From positions 5,843,825 through 5,907,824 of the forward strand of contig OY992836.1 in assembly GCA_963921425.1 (NCBI GenBank): 64,000 bases of DNA. The letters run 5' to 3'. Positions 47,761 through 58,854 of this stretch are shown here, piece by piece (within the stretch, counting starts at the first letter, position 1; each line of letters starts with the position of its first letter). The notes under the pieces are model-generated. The model was not told the origin of the DNA, did not search any database, and saw only the letters and a program-made list of their open reading frames with translations. Origin of the DNA: Dryas octopetala (lineage: Eukaryota > Streptophyta > Magnoliopsida > Rosales > Rosaceae). A program made the position numbers and the translations under genes.

Positions 47761-50700
47761 ATGGAGAAGGAGGTGGTTATAGTTGGGGCAGGAATAGCTG
47801 GTCTGGCAACAGCAATAGCCTTGAAGAGAATAGGAGTTGAAGCTTTGGTGTTAGAGAAATCTGAGAGTCTGCAAACCACCATGGGTGCTGCCTTAACTCT
47901 CTTCCCTAATGCTTGGTTTGCCCTTGATGCTCTTGGAATTTCTCACAAGCTCACCACACTTTATCCTCCTTGAAAAAAGTATAAACTCAATTAATTGTAT
48001 TTACTTTCACATTATTATATATATGCACATATTTGCATTTGTTAGATTAATCACTAGTTAATTGGTCATCAAAGTTTTTAAATGATCAAGGTGGCATATG
48101 ACTTGATCGAGAGAAGAGAGAATAGAAGCAAAGTTTCACTTGGAAACCAAGTACTTCTTTAGGAAACATTAAAAGCGTTTTTCTATTTATCAAAAACAAA
48201 ACAATGTTTTTCCAATGACAGAAAGAATGACATTTTTTTTTTCCTAGCTATTTGAATTTTTAAACCAATGTTACAAGCGAAAAATGCATTTTGGTTACTT
48301 GAAAACTCTTTCAGCACTATATATCAAAAGTACTGCCAAATAACAAAAGTTGTTAGAGCATGTGCATTGCTAGGCTAAATGTAAAGCTAAAGGCAAGATT
48401 TAGCCTAAAATGTGAAAAAACCTCTACATTGTTGGGTCAAATGTAAGGCAATTCTTGCAATGACAAGATTTTTGGTTAAATTTGGCTCAAAATCTTGTTA
48501 TTGCCTTTTGCTTTGCTAAGACAAGTGGAGCCCACAAGAGAGAAAAGTAGGTGATTGTAAGATAGTGAAGTCCATATATTGGCGCGCGATTGGTGAGAAG
48601 AGAAGATGCTGTCTTTTTGTGGGAGACAATGATATAATTATTAAACTATATTAATTTATAAATTTAAATTATAAAAGTATATATGAATATACTTAATAAA
48701 TTAAATATCTTGTCTTTTGCTTTTAGCTTTTAACTATGTACAAATTTGTGCATTTGGCTTTAGCAATGTACATGTTCTTAATGTATTGATATCACATACC
48801 ATTTTTAATTCTCATTTTGCTCCATATATAACAATAAACATGTCATTTAATTTGTACTCTAAGTGATAAAATACGAATTACAAAGAAAAGTTTCTCTATC
48901 ACAACTTTGGCTTTCCATTGTAATAGGGGATACATAACAGACATTGACACCGGACAAATTCAAGAAGTGTCTTTCACCAAAACTGGCAGGTATATATCCT
49001 ACTCATGTTATTTTTCTACCAACAGATTGTACATTAATTTCTCTTTCATATTAATATTACATTCAAATGAATCAAACTGGGCGTAGTATAAACCAATTAA
49101 TTAATGGCTAAAAGTAAAAACTAAAAAGAAGAAAAAGGCCTATTTTTTAGCCCAAAACATGATCCTCAAGCACAAATTGGCCCGCATACCGAAGGTTATA
49201 TCAAAGCCATCCGTTTTTTTTTTTTTTTTCTTTTATGAAACTGTTGAACAGTTTCTATACAACCCAGCTGAAATACAAATGTTCAACAGTTTCAACTCTA
49301 AAATCATATTAAAAGGATATTTGTACAAATGTCTAATATTCTTTTGTTACATATATATATATATATATGTGAAAAATGATATAGAGTACTTGGCTTTTAA
49401 GTGTGGCTAGTATCTTTTACACATTTGTATGAAGCAAAAGATTACTCCAAACCATCGGTAGAGTTTGTAAGACTACAAGTGATCCTGATCAAAAGGAATG
49501 AATGGAGAAACCAGCATGTCGACATATCAATCGAAAATTATGAAAATCTATAATATTCTTACCTATGGCCTTGCAATAACACGATGCGGAACAGTACTAT
49601 TTTGACGGGTTATACACTTGTATCATGAGTTTTTTTTTAGCATTTTTAAAAATTCAGGTAGGCAATTTTTAACATCAAATAATTTATGTGAGTTATTTTA
49701 TGTAGGGCTTCCAAAGTGGTCCTTTTATCAATTATTGAAAAAAGAAAAATAGGCGTATAAAAGCATGCATGAGGATCCCCAAATTCTTAATTTCGAACGT
49801 CATTATCTTTATGGTGGTTGTATATATAATAGATAATTAATTATATATATATGCAGGAGTGAAGTACTAAGAGGAGTACACCGTGGAGTGTTATTGAAAG
49901 CTCTGGCTGAGGAATTGTCAAAGGATGCCATCCGTTTCTGTTGTAGGATCACCTCCATTGTAACCCAGCACCCACAACAAGACTCATCCATTGCTATCAT
50001 TCACATGGCAGACGGATCTGCAATCAAAGCAAAGGTCCTTATTTTAAATGCATGCCTATTTATATTACGTTCACCCCAACTACTTTAGGCCTGTATTTAT
50101 TTTTCGGTTACATTCGAGGGAATCAAACACTGAATTTTGCCTAATTCTAATCCTATCTTATCCATTTAAATTTTTTAATTTTACAATTTATTGACTAACT
50201 TTTAAAATTCTAACTCAAGTCCAATAATATTGTAACTATTTCATGTTACATAATATTGGTCCATTAGTTTAATTTTTTTCACACATACCAGGCGCTGAGC
50301 ATTCGACGGCCATATTCGAGTGTTCGGCAGTGCATTTTTATTTTTTTTCTCAAGTCCTGATTTGTCGGCTTTATATTAGATTTTAACTTTAAGATTTTGG
50401 GCAGAACCTAATATATAGTCTTTACAAACTTCATTCTATATCCCAGGAAGGTATGAGGTAAACCCGTACCTATACCCTCAAAAAATAAAAAAATAATGAC
50501 ATATTTTTTTGAAAAGACAATGATCAAAGGATTTTTTTAGAAAAAATAAAGGCTTTATTTGAAGAAAAAAAAAACTAATTTTGCCTTAATCCAATTTGGA
50601 CTTTGGACAATAAATGCAGGCTTTGATAGGGTGTGATGGGGTGCACTCAGTGGTGGCCCGGTGGTTGGGACTGAGTACACCAGTTAGTTCAGGTAGATGG

Positions 50701-51575
50701 GCAGCACGTGGGTTGTCCACGTTTCCACAAGGCCATGGCTTCAATTATGAACTCCAACAATTTGTGACAGGCGATAAAAGGGCTGGTTTTGTTCCTCTCA
50801 ATGAGAAAGAGCTTTACTGGTTCCTATTCTGCAAATTTACTCCCAAAGGTTTGCTCTCTTCCACCATCTTCATCAATCAAATTTAAATTTATTTCTTCTA
50901 ACTATTGGGCATTAATTACATGGTAAAAACAATGCTATTTCAGGTAAAGAGATGAGAGGCAACGCGAAGTTGATACAAAAAGAAGTAATTGAAAGCTTTG
51001 CCAAAGACTTACCTCTGCTCTACTCTAGAATTGTCCAACATTCTGATCTTTCCACACTAACATGGGCTCCAGTGGTGTTCAGGTTTCCATTGGACATGCT
51101 ATTCACAAGTGTAAGTCAGGGAAATATCACAGTGGCGGGTGATGCCATGCACCCTATGACACCTGATCTTGGACAAAACGAATGTCTAGCACTAGAAGAT
51201 GCTGTCGTTTTGGGACAACAGTTCAGGGAATTGATTAGCCATAGCAAAGGACTTGTGCCAGGAGAGGTAGCTGCAGCCTTGAGAAGGTTTGCTCAACAAA
51301 GGAGGTGGCGAGCCGCTGGCCTCATGACAACCTCTTATTTGTCATCGTTTCTGGCTCAAGGCGGAGGAGGGTCTGGATGGTTCATGAAATTGTTAAGAGA
51401 CATGGTTTTCAATAGACTTCTATACAGCCGTATATTCAATGTTATACATTTTGATTGTGGGAAGCTGCCTTGTATTTCCTCAAACTGTGAGTTGGAAGTT
51501 GGAACATCGAAGGAAGGAAGATTGATCAACAAGTTCCCCACATCAATCAAAGGAACGGACATGAACATAAGTTAA
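47761..51575 (+). pseudogene. FAD-dependent monooxygenase (MO1/CTF2-like), copy A, premature stop
   Basis: Group A flavin monooxygenase of the plant MO1 / salicylate-hydroxylase-like family; substrate unknown. Exons 47761-47978, 48927-48989, 49857-50034, 50620-50848, 50944-51575 match copy B in lengths and phases for exons 2-4. Present: the FAD Rossmann motif VIVGAGIAGLATAIAL, the DG motif GCDGVHSVVARWLG and the GD motif AGDAMHPMTPDLGQ. Two defects: TGA at 47971-47973 two codons before the exon 1 donor, where copy B has ATC, and NEC in place of the GGC that follows GQ in B. The C-terminus is about 30 aa longer than B. If the TGA is a base-call error the gene would encode 439 aa; otherwise it is a pseudogene. 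Intron 1 contains a MITE. Confidence 0.8.
48356..48777. mobile_element. PIF/Harbinger-like MITE in intron 1 of copy A
   Basis: 422 bp. The left terminus gagcatgtgcattg pairs with the right terminus caatgtacatgttc (12 of 14 positions), and both sides are flanked by TTA (48353-48355 and 48778-48780), the standard Harbinger target duplication. The interior contains related sub-repeats (aggctaaatg, caaaatcttg). Non-coding. Confidence 0.85.
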
Positions 51576-51729
51576 TAAGTTAAATCGATCAACTACGGGC
51601 AATTCCTTCTACCCATTTTGGCTATGTAATGATCTTTTGACTATGGATATATTATATTCACATGTAATTTCATGTTATACTTGATGCCAATCCCATGATT
51701 TATGGGATGACTAGGGGTGTCCATCTGAT

Positions 51730-52305
51730 ATGGAATCTAAATGTATGAAAAATTCAAACCCAAGAATGATGAATGCTTATTTGGGCCATCTACATGATCC
51801 TGTAGTAACAGTCGCCTCCATTGAGAAGGAATTGACAGGCTTTGTCACAATGGCACCTGAAGTGAATGACCAAGCTGTCATCCTTCTTCTCCACATTTAC
51901 AAATTCCTCTCACAGTTAACCTGCAACAACAACAACAACAATGAAATGTTTACTTTATGATCATTAAGTATTTCATGGTTGACATCAAATTTTCAAATTA
52001 AAGAATCTGAAAATACCAAAATCACTGCTTGCTTTGATGGGTTGTTTAGAAAATGCATGAAAAATGTAGGAGAAACCAAATTTTCCATCTTGGGGTTCGA
52101 TTATTTCAGACCCAAGAAAAAAAACTCAGCATATTTGACCCAAACAGAGAATTATGAGCAGAACAAGCTGGATGAGGGAAAAGTTAATACTGAGCCCATA
52201 TCAACGTCATGTTCATCATGCCCAACATGCTCTGACTACAAAAAATGTGAACAAAACCTACCAATGATTGGTTGTTATAAAAAGGGTGACAATTGGAAAC
52301 TTTAG
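51730..52305 (+). other. Unrecognised open frame pair
   Basis: Two open stretches (51730-51960 and 51979-52305) lie in the same frame, separated by one TGA at 51958-51960. The first encodes MESKCMKNSNPRMMNAYLGH and later ELTGFVTMAPEVNDQAVILL; the second has a Cys cluster CSSCPTCSDYKKCEQ. No family recognised. The end of the second overlaps a hairpin. It might be a decayed host or TE gene. Confidence 0.3.
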
Positions 52306-52400
52306 TCTATATTGCCCAATTGCCACATATTTTTGTTAAAATCAAGGCACTTTAGTCTTTATTGCTTAATTGTCACCCCTTTTATAGCAATCAATGAGAA
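52263..52400. repeat. Inverted repeat (hairpin) of about 135 bp
   Basis: The left arm from about 52263 (atgattggttgttataaaaa then gggtgacaattgg) is complementary to the right arm (attgtcaccccttttatagc then aatcaatg, ending about 52395). The loop contains a second aaactttagtct/actttagtct pair. Looks like a small MITE core. Confidence 0.65.
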
Positions 52401-52541
52401 TGATTTTTGCTCACATTTTTTATAGTGTGTGCTCGTCCGGCTTAGCCCATCCTTAATGAGCTCATCTTGGCACTCATCCTTGGGATGTGATGTTTTGTCC
52501 GATGTGCTCTAAAACGATCCTGGTGGGACTAAATAACCAAG

Positions 52542-52982
52542 ATGGTGGACAAAAACAACTATCAAAATGGCCAAGACCAACAAGTGGCGGTAGTAGCAAC
52601 AAGACCGACGTCTCCTCATCCTGAGAGGCGTACTAGTAATGCCAGGATGGCGGCTCACGCAAGAGGTCCTGTTAGAAAGACTCTTGCTCCTACTCCCCTT
52701 TTTCAATTGGGCACCAGAGTCATAACCAAAGACTACAACACCTCCAGGAATAGTACATGTATTTCAACCAATGTGAAAAAGATAAACCAATTTCCAAAAG
52801 GGTAGGACTATATTGTTGTGCCTGCATGCAGATACTTTTGGTAAATGCACAATCTTTAAAGAGATGATCTATGGACATACGGACAAAAAAAGAAAAGATC
52901 CGTGGACTTAATCCACACGGACAAAAATTTCGACACAAATTACTTTAATTTATACTTGTCACAAAGTTGTATTTGCATGGAC
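52542..52982 (+). other. Unassigned sequence with a short open frame
   Basis: The frame at 52542-52805 (begins MVDKNNYQNGQDQQVAVVAT) has a basic, low-complexity middle and matches nothing I know. The remaining sequence is upstream DNA of copy B. Confidence 0.25.
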
Positions 52983-53372
52983 TTTATATATATGTCCAAA
53001 AGCCAAAGCATCAAACTTTAGTTAGCAATTGCCAATTGACTTGTATGCATTTGATCTCATTCATAGAAAGTTGATGGCTAGTTCACTATTTTCATTTAGA
53101 GCCGTGAAAGAAAAATATGAACAAGATTCTCAAATGCAATTTCTAACCAATGGTTAATTTCCATCTTAGATATAAAAAAAATGAATTTATCAACTAAATG
53201 AAGACATTTGTAAGTACTGAATCAAGACACCTGTTTAAAAATTTCACTTGAGGCAGCAAAAGTCGAAAGAGAAACCATTAGAAGTACGTGGCAAATACGA
53301 AATTGAAGTCTTTAGTCTTTTCTTGGCAATGTTGGCTGAAAGTTCTATTATATATTCTCCCAACAAGATAAG

Positions 53373-53378
<6 letters not shown>
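52983..53378 (+). repeat. Duplicated upstream region of monooxygenase copy B (paired with 62905-63387)
   Basis: Shares long blocks with the region upstream of copy C, including aattgccaattgacttgtat, gcatttgatctcattcatag and caagacacctgtttaaaaat. Together with the coding and intron similarity this marks a segmental duplication that carried the promoter. Confidence 0.85.

Positions 53379-53457
<79 letters not shown>
53379..53457 (+). repeat. (GA)n microsatellite next to the start codon of copy B
   Basis: About 39 GA units, then gg and the ATG at 53460. It must form most of the immediate 5' UTR or core promoter. Confidence 0.95.
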
Positions 53458-53459
<2 letters not shown>

Positions 53460-53460
<1 letters not shown>

Positions 53461-55537
53461 TGGCAACAGAAAAAGTGGAGGATGTGGTGATCGTGGGGGC
53501 AGGGATAGCAGGGTTGGCCACTGCATTGGCGCTGAAGAGAGTTGGGGTTGAAGCCTTGGTTTTAGAGAGATCAGATGGGCTCAGAGCCATGGGGGCAGCC
53601 TTAGGCCTCTTCCCCAACGCTTGGTTTGCTCTTGATGCCTTGGCTGTTTCTCAAAAGCTCACTTCTCTTTATGCCCCCATCAAAAAGTAAATGCTCTCTT
53701 CTCTAGCTTCTTTAACTAATTTCCCACGTACATTTGTTGTTGTTGTTGTTGTTTTTTTTTAATTAATTTTTATGAGTGAATTTGTATTTTTCTTAGTTTT
53801 GTTTCTGTTACTGCATCAACAATTTTTCTTTTCGGATTTGTTATTAGCAAAATGTTTGTAGAATTTAAAATTATGTTGACTAAAAGTCTAAAACTATGAA
53901 GCAAAGGAAGTTTTCTGATTTATTTTTCATGGTAGTCAACAGTATCCTATATTGGATTTGACAAAAAAAGGCTAAATTAGTTATGAAACATTGATTGAAA
54001 TGAGATATAGATTTCACTTATTATGTATTTCTAATTTGAGCTATTATCAGGGGATACATAACTGATCTTGATACTGGAGCAATTCAAGAAGTTTCTTTCA
54101 CCAGAAGCAATGGGTAAGCAAGGTGTTATTGTGTTCACTTTCTACACCTGCTGGAACTGAAACATATTAATATGCACGTCATTAGGAATGTAGATCCACA
54201 ATTGATTTGAATGTTGTCATCTTTTACATGGAAACACTGAAACAGTGATACAGTTGGACCAAGATCAGTGCACCGGAAAGCCTTACTCGAGGCTTTGGCA
54301 GATGAATTACCAATCGATTCAATCCGTTTCTCTTCCAAGATCACTGGAATTGAGACCCAACAACATGAAGGCTCATCCATTCCCATTATTCACATGGAAG
54401 ATGGAACTATCATCAAAGCAAAGGTAAACTGCCTAATACAGAAACCCACATACAATGTCTATATATAACTAGTTAAACTTTCTCTGTTCCCTTCCTGTAT
54501 TTTTCTCTTTTAATTGTATGTTTATCAATTATAGGTTCTGATAGGCTGTGATGGGGTGCACTCAGTGGTGGCACGCTGGTTAGGACTTGCTGAACCAGTG
54601 CATTCTGGTCGATCAGCAGTTCGTGGCTTGGCTGTGTTTCCTCAAGGCCATGGACTCAGCAACGATTCGCATCAGTATGTAGGATCAGGCAGAAGGGCTG
54701 GTTTTGTTTCCCTCAATGACAAAGAGATTTATTGGTTCTATACTTGTGTATCTCCAGCAAAAGGTTCAAAATATCAGACCATGCCCTTTATTTTGGACAC
54801 AAGCAATTTATCTAAACATGCTGCTCTAATAAGAACCACACATGTAACATAAACATTTCTAAGCTGACTTGAGAAAATTCTGTGTAACAAATTCTGTACA
54901 CATTTTATTATACCATATAACAAAAGCCAGAAATTAAATAAGACCAAGCTAAAGTACTAAGCTCTATTACTGTAAATTCTATGTTAAATTTTCTTTCATT
55001 GTAGGGGTAGATGTGGCTGGAGAGCCGGAAGCAATACAAAGAGAAGTGATTGAGAATTATGCCAAGGACCTGCCTCCTTTATACCTAGACATTGTGAAGC
55101 ACTCGGATCTTTCAACATTGATATGGGCTCCACTGATGTTCAGGTATCCATGGCATGTAGCATTTGGGAACCTAGCCAAGCAAAACATCACAGTGGCTGG
55201 CGATGCCATGCACCCCATGACACCAGATTTAGGACAGGGAGGTTGCTCAGCATTAGAAGATGCAGTGGTTTTAGCCAGACACATACAGACATCCTTTGTA
55301 CAAAATGGAGGAGTTGTGCCAACAAAAATGGCTGGAGCAATCGGAAAATATGTGGAAGAAAGAAGATGGCGTGTCGTCGGGTTGATTACGGGGTCATTTG
55401 TTGCAGGATGGGTGCAGCAGGGAGGGTCTGGATGGGGTATGAAATTCTTGAGGAATGTCATATTTTACAGGTTCCTTTTCCTTAAGATTGTTAGATTTAC
55501 ACATTATGATTGTGGAACACTGGACAAGATAAACTAG
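53460..55537 (+). CDS. FAD-dependent monooxygenase (MO1/CTF2-like), copy B, intact
   Basis: Plant group A flavin monooxygenase; uses FAD and NAD(P)H to hydroxylate an unknown small molecule. Five exons: 53460-53686, 54051-54113, 54246-54423, 54535-54763, 55005-55537; 1230 nt, 409 aa, all GT-AG. Motifs: DVVIVGAGIAGLATALAL (FAD ADP-binding, residues about 8-25), GCDGVHSVVARWLGL (DG motif, about 160-174), AGDAMHPMTPDLGQGGCSAL then EDAVVL (GD motif, about 296-321), then the ERRWR helix. No signal peptide or membrane segment is evident. The start is the first ATG after the GA tract and gives the usual short N-terminus. The family is related to salicylate hydroxylases and zeaxanthin epoxidase, but substrate cannot be inferred. 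Confidence 0.93.
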
Positions 55538-55935
55538 ATTCCCTCCTCTAGGGAATTAATTATTGACCCCCTGGCCCCCTCCCCACTTTCCCAAGCAACT
55601 AAATAAAAACAAGTGTGCAACTCTACACATATGCTGATCCGTCTCCTAAATGCTGAGCTCAAGTGCAGATAAGGGTTATTAATATTGAATTATCAATTTT
55701 AGTAATTTGCTCAGTGTCTAATATTTTGTATCCTTTTAGTTTGTTGTAATTCTAAATTTTGTGGTAGAAATAAGTGTTGGAAAGTTGAAAAATTAGAGAT
55801 TAATTGGATTTGATTTTGTGATTTCTGAGTTGAATAAGATTGACATATGTTTATTTTTCCTTGTTGAGTATAGATTAAGTTTTCTTTCCAAGTTGGATAT
55901 GTAATACATTGGTTTTAATTTCTATAAACAAGGAA
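55538..55935. other. 3' flank of copy B
   Basis: 3' UTR and AT-rich DNA; nothing else seen. Confidence 0.4.
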
Positions 55936-57112
55936 ATGTTTTTGACAAGAGTGCTTATATTTCCACCCAATGTCCTATTTACACACCCACCATTAAATTT
56001 GAAAAAAATTTAAAAACACTTCTCACCTCTCATTATTCCTATTACACCCTTTAATCGATCATATACCAACTCAAACACCCACTTACTAACATTCTTCCCA
56101 TCCCTTTAACTATCATTTAACTCACCCATCTTTTTCCAAATAGAAGAAAAAGTATCTTATACTCATCATATAATTCATTGATAGATTCCAAATTAAATCC
56201 CTAAGGTTAATATTCAATTTCTAAAACATTAAAGTATAATTAATTCTTGAACTAAAACTATAAATAAATATATAAAATGGTTTATGATATAGAATAATCA
56301 TACATTTTAATAGATTTAAGGGCATCTACCAAATTGTATTAGAGGTGGCCGGGCCGGAATCGTGTTTTCTTGTCGTGCTCGGGCCGGCATCATGCTTTCA
56401 TGCCGTGCTTGGGCCGGTTTATATAATTAAGACTAGGCCCGGCACAGCCCACGGCCATCGGGCCATTCTTGCTCATGCCTTGCCTTAAATGGGCCGGCCC
56501 ACAAACCTTTTTTAGTTTTATTTTTATTTTTTAGAGTGATAAAACTAATCTTATGATATTTTTTCTTGTTTATAATTAAATATTAACATTATTTTTCATG
56601 AAAATTGAATATTTTTGTTGAAAAGTTCTTTAAAAATGGAAAAAACAATGTTAAAATAGTCGTGCCTAATTTGGGCCCATTTCGTGCCCGTGCCCGTGCT
56701 CGTGCCGTGCTTGGCCCGTGTCGTGCTCGTGCCGTGCCGTGTCCGATGAGTTAAAAACTTCGGCCCGACCCAACCCATTTAATCGTGCCGTGTCGTGCTC
56801 GGGCTGGCCTGACCCGTTTGACACATCTAAATAGTATCATTGATTTTAAGTTTTGGTGACAAAGTAGAATTATGGTTTATGGAAGAAAAGAATTATTGAA
56901 AAAATGTGGGGGGGGGGGGGGGGAGATGATAGTTAAGAGGTGTGGAAAGAGTCTTTAGTAAGTGCGTGTTTGAGTTAGTACATCAATAGGCATAATGGGA
57001 CATAGAAATAAATATTTATATTTTTTTCAAATTTAATGATGAGTGTAAAAATAAGATGAATGGGGAAATAAGAAAGAGTGTGAATATAAGAACTCTTTTG
57101 ACAATAAGAGGT
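55936..57112. mobile_element. Large foldback element (long inverted arms) with a nested hAT MITE
   Basis: The left arm (about 55945-56160) is the approximate reverse complement of the right arm (about 56920-57105). Paired blocks include cttatat, cattaaatttgaaaaaaat / atttttttcaaatttaatg, aactcaaacac / gtgtttgagtt, cacttacta / tagtaagtg and aactatcat / atgatagtt. The whole would form a stem with arms of roughly 200 bp. No coding region. Exact ends are not resolved. Confidence 0.7.
56340..56829. mobile_element. hAT-type MITE nested in the foldback element
   Basis: 490 bp. Ends tagaggtggccgggccgg and (reverse complement of right end) tagatgtgtcaaacggg. Flanks are aattgtat (56332-56339) and aatagtat (56830-56837), an 8-bp target duplication with one mismatch. 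The interior is full of gccgtgc / gcacggc and gggccgg motifs typical of plant hAT MITEs. Confidence 0.8.
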
Positions 57113-57756
57113 CATATAGTTTTTTTTTTTTTTTTGCATACAAAAATAGAGGTCATATGACCTTGTGATGTAGGGGATGAATCTTCTCTTAAGATAGCGC
57201 ATTTGCGTGCCTCAACTCCAATAAGTTTTCTCAATAACATATATATTTTCCTATTATATATTAGATATCATATTTTATAGTGTAATTAATTTAACGTTAT
57301 TAATATTATTGTGATCTAATATTTTTGTGAAGCATATTTCAGGAATTCCGGCAATATTTCCAACAATCTAAGAGAAGATTCCACAGAATTTATGTTTAAA
57401 TTTTAAAAGTCATTTTATGTTTAACACTTATTTCAACATTTTTGTATTCATTTTTTTGTATTTGATTACTTAAATAATTTATAGATATTTTTGTTCATAT
57501 ATGGATTACACATACTTCATATTGATTGCATCTCTACTTGAATGGTAGGTATCAAATTGCATATCGATGAATTTCATCCACAATATTTATTATGTTAATG
57601 TTCAATCTACATGTTGTGTCTATTGTTTATACCCCACCCAAAATGGGTCATGACCCACGTGAATATTTTTTGAATTCAAAAAAAGAGCTTGCTGTGTTAT
57701 TTCTAGATGGATGTTAGCAAGTTGAAGTAAAAGGAGCTAGGGCCAGCAAGTATATA
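57113..57756. other. AT-rich intergenic sequence
   Basis: Poly-T tract at 57120-57136; otherwise featureless. Confidence 0.4.
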
Positions 57757-57765
57757 TTAATCAAA

Positions 57766-58143
57766 GAGGAATCCTATCTACCTTTTCCACCGACCTTTTT
57801 CTTTATTATATATTCTCATTCCACAATGTATTTTCATGATTGAAACCGTTCATTTTGTTAGATAATTATTTGAAAATCATTTCTGCAAAAAATCAACTAA
57901 ATCGAAAATCGTTTGAGCATGTAATCATTACAAATAAACTAACGATGAATCAAATTGTTACTAAAATCATTTATGTATTTGATCACAGTTACATAACCAA
58001 ACGATTTCCGATTTGATTGATTTTTTGCAGAGATGATCTTCATAGTTAGATCTAAAAAATGAACGATTCTGATCATGAATTTATAATGCGGAATGAGAAT
58101 AATAAAAGAAAAGGTGAATTAGAGAAGGTGGATAGCATTCCCC
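57766..58143. mobile_element. Foldback MITE, near-complete hairpin, with 9-bp-type target duplication
   Basis: 378 bp. Left end gaggaatcctatctaccttt and right end (reverse complement) ggggaatgctatccaccttc. Flanks are ttaatcaaa (57757-57765) and ttaatccaaa (58144-58153). The inner arms also pair: aaccgttcattttgttagat with atctaaaaaatgaacgattc, and ttgcaaaaaatcaac-type with gattgattttttgca. 9-bp duplications and long arms suggest a Mutator-like MITE. Confidence 0.75.
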
Positions 58144-58153
58144 TTAATCCAAA

Positions 58154-58850
58154 ATTCTCTCGGCTGTCCATATTGCATGACTCTCGGCTGAAAATGTTTG
58201 CAGCCCAAAAAGTAACCCAGCTCACTCTTAGCTTATGAACAGTTGTCTACCACTCAAGTAGCTCATCTACAGTTGTCTACCTACTCCAAAAAGCAAGTCA
58301 TTTTAAGCCACACATGCGGCTACAAAACTTGGAGACAAAGTAAATGATCATTATAAAAGGAAGTTCACAAGGCAATTTCAAGAACCTCTCTCCAACACAC
58401 ACAACCTAAAAAACTCACAACAATGTGAATCTCTCAACAACCTTTTTGCTCCCAAATCATCATTAATTGTGGCTTTTAATTTCTCAAATTTCTCTTTATT
58501 TTCATTTGCATAGCCTTTCAAAGCCCTTTTTAAATGTATTTCTTTATGCTTATGCTATTTCCTTGTATTTTGGGTTTTTCAAGAATTCAACTTTTTCTTT
58601 GAATTTATTTTAATGTTATTTTCCATTAGGCTCTCTTTTAAATTCATGTTGCTCTTTATTTACATTTTTTGTTGTTCATTTTCAAAGTCATAGTCGATCT
58701 AGGAAAGAAAGAACCTAGATAGGTTTTCTGTTCATTTTCCTATCACACAATCGTTGGTTAAAAGTCAGATATTTAATTTGGCACATTTAATTCTATTTAT
58801 TTTTAAATATTTTCACATTGAATATTATCTTTTTCTAATCGACTATTCCA
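58154..58850 (+). other. LTR-like or promoter-like sequence, unassigned
   Basis: Contains repeated acagttgtctac (58230 and 58271), a tataaaagg box at 58353 and an A/C-rich leader (cacacacaacctaaaaaact). It looks like an LTR R/U5 region but lacks a PBS or partner copy. It abuts the truncated 3' end of the copia element. Confidence 0.35.
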
Positions 58851-58854
58851 AGCC

